Source: Betaproteobacteria bacterium (GTDB lineage: Bacteria; Pseudomonadota; Gammaproteobacteria; Burkholderiales; Burkholderiaceae_E). Taken from it: 10,320 nt of DNA. Location: positions 1 through 10,320 of the forward strand of contig RFVZ01000078.1 in assembly GCA_009922405.1 (NCBI GenBank). Reading direction: 5' to 3'. Under the pieces are notes generated by a model. It was not told the DNA's origin and searched no databases. It saw nothing but the letters and a program-made list of their open reading frames with translations. A program made the translations under genes and the position numbers. Shown here in pieces: positions 5,056-10,238 of this stretch (position 1 is its first letter; each line of letters starts with the position of its first letter).

Positions 5056-5817
5056 ATGCACTACCGCGCTGTTTTCATTTCTGATATGCACCTTGCTTCA
5101 AAAAAAGCAAAAGCCAAACCACTCAACGATTTTTTAAAGCACAACACATTTGAAACCATTTATTTGGTGGGCGATGTGATTGACATTTGGCGGTTTCGGC
5201 AAGCGTTTGCCATGTCGGCGGAAAAACAAAACGAGCATCTAGAGGTGGTGGAGCGGCTACTGAAACACGCTCGTAAGGGCACAGCCGTTCACTACATTTG
5301 GGGCAACCACGATGAGTTCATGGCAAAGTTCCGTGGACACCAAATATTTGGATCGGTGTCGCTGCACGAACGCATGGATCACACCACCGCGAACGGCACA
5401 CGATTTCTTGTGCTGCACGGACACCAGTTTGACCTGCTCACCAAGTATCCCGTTTCAGGCTTTATCTACAAAGCCGGAGATTGGGCATACGAGGTGCTGC
5501 TTAATATTAATGAAGCGTTTAATTGGTGCAGACGCGCAATTGGTATGCGCTACTGGAGCGTGTCCAAGTACATCAAGGTGAAAGTAAAGCGGGCTACTCA
5601 ATTCATTGAAAGTTTTGAGTCTGTGGTGTGCCGCTATGCCAAGGAGCGCGGCTACGGTGGCGTGATCTGCGGACACCTGCATGATCCCAAAATCAAAAGC
5701 GTGGACGGAATCGTGTACGCCAACTGTGGGTGCTGGACTGAAAAAGACAACTGCACCTTTCTGTACGAAGACGAGAACGGCTGTTTGAAAGTAGGCTCGT
5801 ATGCGAGAACTCATTGA
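5056..5817 (+). CDS. LpxH-like calcineurin-family metallophosphoesterase
   Basis: The gene codes for 253 residues with all five metallophosphoesterase blocks: SDMHL (D10, H12), GDVID (D40), GNHDE (N84, H85), HGH (H121-H123) and GHLH (H207, H209), which hold a two-metal centre. Spacing and sequence fit the UDP-2,3-diacylglucosamine diphosphatase (LpxH/COG2908) group, whose cellular members cleave UDP-2,3-diacylglucosamine to lipid X in lipid A synthesis at the inner membrane. In a phage the substrate is uncertain; envelope modification or general phosphodiesterase activity are options. The helical insert (130-190) carries aromatic and basic residues, as in the LpxH lipid-binding cap. The gene looks richer in A/T than its neighbours, hinting at separate acquisition. 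The ribosome site is weak (GGGTA). Confidence 0.88.
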   Translation: MHYRAVFISDMHLASKKAKAKPLNDFLKHNTFETIYLVGDVIDIWRFRQAFAMSAEKQNEHLEVVERLLKHARKGTAVHYIWGNHDEFMAKFRGHQIFGSVSLHERMDHTTANGTRFLVLHGHQFDLLTKYPVSGFIYKAGDWAYEVLLNINEAFNWCRRAIGMRYWSVSKYIKVKVKRATQFIESFESVVCRYAKERGYGGVICGHLHDPKIKSVDGIVYANCGCWTEKDNCTFLYEDENGCLKVGSYARTH

Positions 5818-5941
5818 CACTGCACGGGATACGGTGATCTTGTGCGTGTGTATTGCAATCATTACCCCCATCATGCTGTTTGGCACGGTGGAAGGCATGA
5901 TACGGCGGTGGTTCACCAAAGACCCCGGAACAGGCTGTTGA
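5801..5941 (+). CDS. Small single-pass membrane protein overlapping the phosphoesterase gene
   Basis: The gene codes for 46 residues from ATG 5801, overlapping the end of the phosphoesterase gene by 17 bases. A hydrophobic helix spans about residues 11-30 (TVILCVCIAIITPIMLFGTV) and is followed by a basic, aromatic segment (MIRRWFTKD). There is a positive-charge cluster on the C-terminal side. No strong ribosome site is seen, so translation is probably coupled. It could anchor or assist the LpxH-like enzyme at the membrane, but only the gene order suggests this. Confidence 0.6.
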   Translation: MRELIDTARDTVILCVCIAIITPIMLFGTVEGMIRRWFTKDPGTGC

Positions 5942-5945
5942 GATT

Positions 5946-5953
5946 GATAAATA
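5946..5953 (+). promoter_or_regulatory. T4-like late promoter motif GATAAATA
   Basis: This is the second exact GATAAATA in the window. Transcription would start near 5959 and give a short leader containing GGAGGA (5960-5965) before ATG 5972, the layout expected for a late gene. Confidence 0.65.
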
Positions 5954-5971
5954 GCGCATGGAGGATTGCTC

Positions 5972-6490
5972 ATGCGCTTTAGATCAAATCAGTATCGTCA
6001 TATCACAGAAGCCACCAGTAGTGGAGTAGAGGGCGACTACGAGGGCGAGATGTCCCGTAGCGAACTCAAGTCCACCATTGCCAACTGCAAAGAATTGCTT
6101 GACATGATTGGCGAGGACGAAGAGATTGAAGCGTGGGTGCAGTCCAAGATCACCAAGGCAGCAGACTACATTTCAAGCGTTCGCAACTACATGGTGGGCG
6201 ACACCGTGAACGAAGCCGTGGGTGCATGGCAGCGCAAGGAAGGCAAGAACCCCGAGGGCGGCTTGAACAAGAAGGGCGTGGAGTCGTACCGCCGCGAGAA
6301 CCCCGGTTCCAAACTGCAAACCGCAGTCACCACAAAACCATCCAAACTCAAGCCCGGTTCTAAGAGCGCAAATCGCCGCAAGTCGTTTTGCTCACGCATG
6401 AAGGGCATGAAGGCTAAACTCACCTCCGCAGAGACTGCGCGTGACCCTGATTCGCGCATCAACAAATCTTTGCGAAAATGGAACTGCTAG
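5972..6490 (+). CDS. DUF6321-type phage protein with N-terminal helical domain
   Basis: The gene codes for 172 residues. The start is ATG 5972, set by GGAGGA at 5960-5965. Residues 28-74 form a helical domain (SRSELKSTIANCKELLDMI, WVQSKITKAADYISSVRNY), of a kind found as a small stand-alone protein in T4-like marine phages. Residues 86-172 match the DUF6321 pattern: WQRKEGKNPEGGLNKKG, SYRRENPGSKLQ, VTTKPSKLKPGSK, RRKSFCSRMKGM and the terminal LRKWNC. The family is conserved in phages and some bacteria; its function is unknown, though its strong basic charge suggests a nucleic-acid partner. The late-promoter motif suggests late expression, perhaps in a virion or packaging role. Confidence 0.85.
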   Translation: MRFRSNQYRHITEATSSGVEGDYEGEMSRSELKSTIANCKELLDMIGEDEEIEAWVQSKITKAADYISSVRNYMVGDTVNEAVGAWQRKEGKNPEGGLNKKGVESYRRENPGSKLQTAVTTKPSKLKPGSKSANRRKSFCSRMKGMKAKLTSAETARDPDSRINKSLRKWNC

Positions 6491-6501
6491 TAAGTTCCCG
6501 C

Positions 6502-6511
6502 GTACTAAATA
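6502..6511 (+). promoter_or_regulatory. GTACTAAATA motif, late-promoter-like
   Basis: This is an exact copy of the 10-mer at 2650-2659 and is one base away from the NATAAATA consensus. It lies 11 bases after the preceding stop and ahead of a terminator-ended non-coding stretch. Confidence 0.35.
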
Positions 6512-6602
6512 GTTAAGTCATCGGGGCAGTAGTCTGTAGACAGTGCGAACTGGATTACGCTACTCATGCGTTGCGGGAACTTCGCTACCTGTTGACCGTC
6601 AG

Positions 6603-6628
6603 AGAGGGGAGCCGCAAGGCTCCCCTTT
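6603..6628 (+). terminator. Rho-independent terminator
   Basis: GGGGAGCC (6606-6613), a GCAA tetraloop and GGCTCCCC (6618-6625). Three more A/G bases (6603-6605) can pair with the following T residues. The T-run is short (CCCCTTTCACTTTT). It separates the DUF6321-type gene from the porin cassette. Confidence 0.88.
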
Positions 6629-6632
6629 CACT

Positions 6633-6640
6633 TTTAAATA
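6633..6640 (+). promoter_or_regulatory. Possible late-type promoter for the porin cassette
   Basis: TTTAAATA differs from TATAAATA at one base and lies just after the terminator. Use of this site would give a leader of about 100 bases carrying the inverted repeat at 6660 and the hairpin at 6710. A sigma70-like start near TAGATATAGC (6699-6708) is an alternative; neither is convincing alone. Confidence 0.3.
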
Positions 6641-6659
6641 TAACCCGTGAAGAATACGA

Positions 6660-6674
6660 TCTGAATACTTCAGA
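6660..6674. promoter_or_regulatory. Perfect inverted repeat TCTGAA-TAC-TTCAGA
   Basis: Six-bp arms with a 3-bp centre, located between the terminator and the porin gene. The size and position suit a small operator, or a leader stem in RNA. There is no T-run, so it is not a terminator. Confidence 0.35.
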
Positions 6675-6709
6675 CCCTCCACCCAATATGTGAGAGGCTA
6701 GATATAGCA

Positions 6710-6727
6710 CCCCTCAATTCCGAGGGG
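6710..6727 (+). promoter_or_regulatory. 5' leader hairpin upstream of the porin ribosome site
   Basis: CCCCTC (6710-6715) and GAGGGG (6722-6727) form a 6-bp stem with a 6-nt loop, ending 7 bases before AAAGGAGA. A leader hairpin near the mRNA 5' end can stabilise a highly expressed message, as known for ompA and T4 gene 32. That role is inferred here. Confidence 0.4.
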
Positions 6728-6749
6728 ATATTTGAAAAGGAGAGTCTTA

Positions 6750-7493
6750 ATGAAGACACTACTCACATCTCTGGCAACCGCATCGGTTGCCGCCTCTGCT
6801 GCTGCTCAAGACGCAAAGCCTGTTGCTCCTGCGTCTGCGCCACTCTTCAGTGATATCACGCTCACGGAAAATGTTGGCGTGTACGACAAGAAGGGTGACA
6901 CCAGCACTGTTGCTGCTCTGAACACCCTGCTTGGTGTAAAGGCTATTGGACTTGACTGGCACTTGCTTGCGCCCGTCTATGTGTCTGATGCCAGTGGTTA
7001 CGGCAGCATTGAACTCGGCACTTCGTGGGATGCACTCAAGGACGCGGCGTTCCTTGGCAGCAAGACCACGGTGAGTGTTGAGGGTGGTCTGTGGATGCCC
7101 ACCGGCTCCGCAAACTACGAGAACACGGAACTTGCTCCCCACATCGGCGCGGCTGCACTGATGAACTGGGGCGAGTGGTCTTTCAATCAGACCTTTGACT
7201 GGCGTTTCGTGACGGGTTCCATGTACGACCCGCTGCTTGACCGCTTCTCCACCGATCTTGCCACGGCTGTTTCTAGCCTGGACTACAAGTGGAGCGATAC
7301 CGTGAAGTTTGGTGTTGATTTCGGTCAGTACTATTTTGTTGACGGCGGCGGCACGGTTCTTATTACTCCCAATGTGGAGTGGACCCCCGCGCAGTCCGTG
7401 GTTGTGTCTGGCGGCGTGGGCGTTCCTGTTTGGCAGGATCTCGCTGTTGAGAACAACCTTGTTGTGAATGCTGGCGTTTCGTTCAAGTTCTAA
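6750..7493 (+). CDS. Secreted porin-like outer-membrane beta-barrel protein
   Basis: The gene codes for 247 residues. The start is ATG 6750, set by AAAGGAGA at 6735-6742. Residues 1-19 form a typical signal peptide (one Lys, then LLTSLATASVAASAAA) with cleavage likely before Q20. The mature part alternates short polar turns with amphipathic beta strands (GSIELGTSWDAL, TVSVEGGLWMP, KFGVDFGQYYFVDGGG, SVVVSGGVGVPVW) and ends in Phe (NAGVSFKF), the C-terminal signature of outer-membrane barrels recognised by BamA. I therefore infer an exported barrel of about 8-12 strands. An outer-membrane protein gene is unusual in a phage; it could change host permeability or phage adsorption, or have been picked up from a host. 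It is followed after 19 bases by a small membrane-protein gene. Confidence 0.8.
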   Translation: MKTLLTSLATASVAASAAAQDAKPVAPASAPLFSDITLTENVGVYDKKGDTSTVAALNTLLGVKAIGLDWHLLAPVYVSDASGYGSIELGTSWDALKDAAFLGSKTTVSVEGGLWMPTGSANYENTELAPHIGAAALMNWGEWSFNQTFDWRFVTGSMYDPLLDRFSTDLATAVSSLDYKWSDTVKFGVDFGQYYFVDGGGTVLITPNVEWTPAQSVVVSGGVGVPVWQDLAVENNLVVNAGVSFKF

Positions 7494-7512
7494 TTATAAA
7501 GGAGATACTACT

Positions 7513-7677
7513 ATGGCTACTACTCAAACTGTTAAGTCTTGCCCCGTGATTGGTTCTTTCTCGTGGAAGAACCCCCTCCATCTCGTGGGCTTCTTTGCCC
7601 TGCTCCCGTTTGCCATCAAGGGCGCAGTGTTCCTCTACCATGCCGTAGAGAACGCAGTCGGTACACTCGTTAAGTAA
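7513..7677 (+). CDS. Small single-pass membrane protein, partner of porin gene
   Basis: The gene codes for 54 residues from ATG 7513, with AAAGGAGA at 7498-7505, nearly the same ribosome site as the porin gene. A hydrophobic helix lies around residues 22-43 (LHLVGFFALLPFAIKGAVFL), flanked by a short polar N-terminus (MATTQTVKSCPV) and a helical tail (YHAVENAVGTLVK). No cleavable signal sequence is obvious. It shares one terminator-bounded unit with the porin gene, so the two proteins probably act in the envelope together. I do not recognise the family; a holin-like or membrane-adaptor role would be a guess. Confidence 0.75.
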   Translation: MATTQTVKSCPVIGSFSWKNPLHLVGFFALLPFAIKGAVFLYHAVENAVGTLVK

Positions 7678-7703
7678 TTCTCTTAACGACTTAATTTCTG
7701 AAG

Positions 7704-7726
7704 AAGAGGGCGAAAGCCCTCTTTTT
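7704..7726 (+). terminator. Rho-independent terminator
   Basis: AAGAGGGC (7704-7711), a GAAA tetraloop and GCCCTCTT (7716-7723), with the T-run continuing to 7726. This textbook terminator closes the porin cassette. Confidence 0.95.
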
Positions 7727-7752
7727 CATTTGCACTAAAATATTCGCGGGGC

Positions 7753-7780
7753 TTGCTTCCGTGGTGGGATGCTGTATACT
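7753..7780 (+). promoter_or_regulatory. Sigma70-like promoter giving a leaderless mRNA
   Basis: TTGCTT (7753-7758), a 16-bp spacer and TATACT (7775-7780). ATG 7788 lies 7 bases after the -10 element, right at the expected transcription start. The spacer length, the -10 sequence and a TGGG between the -10 element and ATG are shared with the promoter at 2956. Confidence 0.75.
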
Positions 7781-7787
7781 TTGGGAT

Positions 7788-8288
7788 ATGAACGAAACAC
7801 ACAAGCCATTCATTCTTGCATCACAGCACTACCTGTTTGAAGTTTCAGGGCAAGCAGCGGTGGGTTACTTTCCGTGGCGCGAATCCGTGATCGTGGTGGA
7901 GTTTGATGCGTCCCGTGGTGACTGCTTTGATCCTGATTACATCCGACACAACAGCAATGTGCGATTGAAGTCGGTGGAAGAAGCACGGCGTGATTGGATT
8001 TGGCGTGAGCGCAACACCGACGATACACATTCGCTACAGTGGTGCCGTGTGCTTGCGATTCCAAATTTCTCCGAAATTGAAAGGCATCTGCGGATTGTGT
8101 GCATTGGACTCGCCGTTGGGTTCCGCGACCAAGAGGAAGCGCGTATTGGTCGCCAACAGCAGTCGGCAACCAACACAGAAACCTTTACCACCGTATTGGA
8201 CAGAATCATCAAGCAGATGAAGGTGGAAGACAAAACTTCCCCTGTCATTGCAGAATACCACAACTACAACTACGCAATGGAGGCATGA
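7788..8288 (+). CDS. Hypothetical protein
   Basis: The gene codes for 166 residues from ATG 7788; in-frame codons further upstream lie inside the promoter and are not used. There is no Shine-Dalgarno sequence, in line with a leaderless mRNA. The protein seems soluble and alpha/beta: beta segments near the N-terminus (HYLFEVSGQAAVGYF, ESVIVVEFDAS), an aromatic-basic stretch (RRDWIWRERN) and helices near the C-terminus (TVLDRIIKQM). No motif or family is recognised. GGAGG at its 3' end serves the next gene. Confidence 0.78.
   Translation: MNETHKPFILASQHYLFEVSGQAAVGYFPWRESVIVVEFDASRGDCFDPDYIRHNSNVRLKSVEEARRDWIWRERNTDDTHSLQWCRVLAIPNFSEIERHLRIVCIGLAVGFRDQEEARIGRQQQSATNTETFTTVLDRIIKQMKVEDKTSPVIAEYHNYNYAMEA
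8279..8283 (+). promoter_or_regulatory. Ribosome site that selects ATG 8291
   Basis: GGAGG lies 7 bases before ATG 8291 but only 1 base before ATG 8285, which overlaps the upstream stop as ATGA. The spacing favours 8291. Confidence 0.7.
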
Positions 8289-8290
8289 AC

Positions 8291-8722
8291 ATGGATGCAA
8301 CAGAACAGTACGAAAAGTGGAAGGCACAGTTTCCCCTGTGCTTTGAGCGCACAGGCTCCTGCATGGGGTTTGGCGTTCAACACAGCAGCGGATGGAACCC
8401 CATCATTGAGCGGCTACTAACAAAGATTGAAGCGCACCTTGCTGCAAAGTACGCCGCAGGATTCCGCGATCCCGACTACGGATTTCAGATTGATCAGATC
8501 AAGGAGAAGTTCGGAACGCTGCGGTTCTATGTGTGCGGCGCAGACGATCAGATTTTCCAGTGGATCGTAGAAGCCGAGCGCGAAACCGCAAATACCTGTG
8601 AAGCGTGTGGTGCGCCTGGTTCGCTCCACTGCCGCGTTGGTGGGTATTGGCTGTACACCCGCTGTCCACAGTGCGCCACCGAAAACATGGAACCGTACAA
8701 GGCGGAAGACCATGATTTCTGA
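8291..8722 (+). CDS. Zinc-ribbon phage protein with KFGTLRFY motif
   Basis: The gene codes for 143 residues from ATG 8291. Residues 1-70 are mainly helical and include GFGVQHSSGW and a region leading to IDQIKEKFGTLRFYVCG (67-83). Near the C-terminus CEAC (103-106) and CPQC (125-128) form a four-cysteine zinc ribbon around GAPGSLHCRVGGYWLYTR. This combination of a KFGxLRFY block, an AE-rich helix and CxxCGxPG-W-CxxC is a recurrent phage and prophage family of unknown function. The ribbon should bind zinc and may be structural or contact nucleic acid. It overlaps the next gene by 11 bases. Confidence 0.82.
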   Translation: MDATEQYEKWKAQFPLCFERTGSCMGFGVQHSSGWNPIIERLLTKIEAHLAAKYAAGFRDPDYGFQIDQIKEKFGTLRFYVCGADDQIFQWIVEAERETANTCEACGAPGSLHCRVGGYWLYTRCPQCATENMEPYKAEDHDF

Positions 8723-9308
8723 TGACGAACTGTTTGCTGCGATGCGGCGCGTGAACGCAAAGTTCAAGCGCACACTTGAGCGATTAGCACAGAGTGAAAA
8801 TGGAGAACCCATGACCCTACCAAACGAAGAAGTCCAAAGCCTGCAAGCCGTTCGCAGATTTCTTTTTGATCTGCTTGATCCATCCGTGACCCCGCGAGTG
8901 CCGAAGGAGATCCGCCAACGGGCGCGGCGCGTGTGCAAGCATTTTCCGATGGACTACAGCATCCAAGAGCGTTACCCCGAAGTGTTCAACCCCAAGCAGG
9001 AGACTCCCATGACCGAAACTACGAATACAACTCGCAAGAACTACATCGCAGATATTGCTGAACAGTACCTCAAGAACGGTGAAACCATTACCGTGACTTT
9101 CACCAAGAAGGACGGCACGGAGCGCGTCATGCTCTGCACTCGCAACATGGCGGCGATCCCCGAGGACAAGCACCCGAAGGGCGAAGGCAAGACGAAGGCA
9201 GCGCACCTGATCGTAGCCTTTGATTTGGAAAAGGGCGAGTGGCGGTCATTCGGTGAAGAGTCCGTGCTGTCGGTGCAGCGCGGCTCCATGCTCCACGAAT
9301 CGGTCTAA
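8712..9308 (+). CDS. Fusion protein with C-terminal WYL_2 (DUF2693) Sm-like domain
   Basis: One open frame of 198 residues runs from ATG 8712. Residues 34-95 resemble a small stand-alone phage protein (SLQAVRRFLFDLLDPSVTPR, VPKEIRQRARRVCKHFP). Residues 100-198 match the WYL_2 pattern seen in T4-like phages: TVTFTKKDGTERVMLCT, PKGEGKTK, and FDLEKGEWRSF. WYL_2 is an Sm-like SH3 barrel of unknown function. In-frame ATGs at 8811 and 9009 have their own ribosome sites (GGAGA 8802-8806; AGGAG 8998-9002), so shorter products, above all a 99-residue WYL_2 protein from 9009, may be made as well or instead. The long start at 8712 has only a weak site. Confidence 0.75.
   Translation: MISDDELFAAMRRVNAKFKRTLERLAQSENGEPMTLPNEEVQSLQAVRRFLFDLLDPSVTPRVPKEIRQRARRVCKHFPMDYSIQERYPEVFNPKQETPMTETTNTTRKNYIADIAEQYLKNGETITVTFTKKDGTERVMLCTRNMAAIPEDKHPKGEGKTKAAHLIVAFDLEKGEWRSFGEESVLSVQRGSMLHESV
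8998..9002 (+). promoter_or_regulatory. Internal ribosome site for a WYL_2-only product
   Basis: AGGAG lies 6 bases before in-frame ATG 9009, the natural beginning of the WYL_2 part (MTETTNTTRK). Independent initiation here would yield 99 residues. Confidence 0.5.
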
Positions 9309-9333
9309 AATATTGCAGATTTCTTACCCCGCG

Positions 9334-9362
9334 CAGAACCCCTGTTTTTACAGGGGTTTCTG
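9334..9362 (+). terminator. Hairpin terminator
   Basis: CAGAACCCCTGT (9334-9345) pairs with ACAGGGGTTTCTG (9350-9362) with one bulged base and a T-only loop. Only three T residues follow the core stem, so it may be less efficient than the other terminators. It lies 26 bases after the stop at 9308. Confidence 0.7.
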
Positions 9363-9415
9363 TGTATAAGTTATCGGACTTTATGAATCCGCCTCTTGAC
9401 GGGAACCCCTGTTTT
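9336..9415. repeat. 13-bp direct repeat flanking the terminator and promoter
   Basis: GAACCCCTGTTTT occurs at 9336-9348 (5' arm of the terminator) and again at 9403-9415 (inside the promoter spacer). The terminator's 3' arm can therefore pair with either copy. Confidence 0.7.
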
Positions 9416-9425
9416 CCAGTAGAAT
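9396..9425 (+). promoter_or_regulatory. Sigma70-like promoter adjoining the start codon
   Basis: TTGACG (9396-9401), an 18-bp spacer and TAGAAT (9420-9425). ATG 9434 is 8 bases after the -10 element, so the leader would be only 0-2 bases. TGGG lies between the -10 element and ATG, as at the promoters at 2956 and 7753. Confidence 0.65.
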
Positions 9426-9433
9426 GGGAGCAT

Positions 9434-10222
9434 ATGGCTACCGCCTCAACTATCGCACCCACGCGCCGTTCCACCCGTTCGCCCATGACCTACAAGCCGT
9501 ACACGCTCAACCCGTCCGCACTGCCCTACGGTCTGTGGATCGACATCCCATTCCGTAAGCGCGGCAGTACGCAGATCCGCTCCGAAGCCAAGGGTCGCGG
9601 TGCGCGTTTCTGCCCCGCCGCGAAGGGCGCGATCAAGTGGTGGATGCCGCAGAACCGCCTGACGGCGGAAACCGTGGATTGGCTCAACTCTCACGAAATG
9701 ATTCGTGGTGAGCGCAAGGCTCCCGTGTTCAACCCCAACGCGCTGAAGGTGTCGGACATCGACCTCGCGTACCCGTTCCGCGTGTACCTTGCCGTGCCGT
9801 TCGCGGACAAGGACATTGCCAAGGGCATGGGTGCGCTGTGGAGCAGCGATGACAAGCGGTGGTACTTCAATGCCACCAACCTCACGCAGCACCGCTTTGA
9901 CGAAGTGCTGAAGAAGCAGTGGGTGTTCTCGTTCCACGGTGTGCTGAAGAGCGACCCCACGCACACCGCTACGGGTGTGTACTTCTTCACCGAAGACTTT
10001 GGCGGTGCGGCGGCTCCCGCTGCTCCTGCTGCGGCTCCGTTCGTGCCCACGGTGTGGACTTTCGTGAAGAACGGGCTGATCATCACGATGCAGACCACGG
10101 CAGACGGTTGCATCGCTCTTGATTCCGAAGATCAGTCCCATGTGGACGGCATCTACACGAAGGACGAAGCGCGTGGCACTTGGAACGCGCTCCTCGCTGA
10201 CGGTTGGACTCTTGTTTCCTAA
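9434..10222 (+). CDS. DUF5710-repeat protein with Ala/Pro linker
   Basis: The gene codes for 262 residues from ATG 9434; the frame is open further upstream, but that part holds the promoter. Residues 117-150 (VYLAVPFADKDIAKGMGALW, then DKRWYF) fit DUF5710, a small domain known from plasmid TraC-type primases and other DNA-processing proteins. Residues 34-78 (LWIDIPFRKR, RGARFCPAAKGAIKWWMP) look like a diverged second copy. A flexible GGAAAPAAPAAAPF linker (190-203) leads to a C-terminal module ending YTKDEARGTWNALLADGW, similar to the end of the protein encoded at 2340. A nucleic-acid-related role is inferred from the DUF5710 association only. Codons are strongly G/C-ending. Confidence 0.82.
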   Translation: MATASTIAPTRRSTRSPMTYKPYTLNPSALPYGLWIDIPFRKRGSTQIRSEAKGRGARFCPAAKGAIKWWMPQNRLTAETVDWLNSHEMIRGERKAPVFNPNALKVSDIDLAYPFRVYLAVPFADKDIAKGMGALWSSDDKRWYFNATNLTQHRFDEVLKKQWVFSFHGVLKSDPTHTATGVYFFTEDFGGAAAPAAPAAAPFVPTVWTFVKNGLIITMQTTADGCIALDSEDQSHVDGIYTKDEARGTWNALLADGWTLVS

Positions 10223-10238
10223 AAGGAGAATGACTCAA

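Larger units (their letters stand above)
6492..6628 (+). ncRNA. Candidate structured non-coding RNA or 3' element
   Basis: A perfect 10-bp inverted repeat, AAGTTCCCGC (6492-6501) and GCGGGAACTT (6573-6582), closes about 70 bases. Inside, AGTAG (6528-6532) can pair with CTACT (6560-6564), and small GTC/GAC (6532-6534, 6539-6541) and GCG/CGC stems are possible. A terminator follows at 6603. No reading frame of note lies here. GTACTAAATA sits at 6502-6511, directly inside the outer stem, so a transcript starting after it would lack the 5' arm; the full fold needs read-through from upstream. The 7-mer TCGCTAC is shared with the element at 2664. The function is unknown. Confidence 0.4.

Noticed and set aside
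6732..6749. TTG start giving extra residues MKRRVL before the porin signal peptide
   Set aside because: These codons are the ribosome site AAAGGAGA itself; ATG 6750 has ideal spacing and a clean signal peptide.
9362..9433. Upstream in-frame extension of the DUF5710 gene (ATG 9384 and earlier)
   Set aside because: This stretch carries the -35 and -10 elements and part of the terminator arm; there is no ribosome site.
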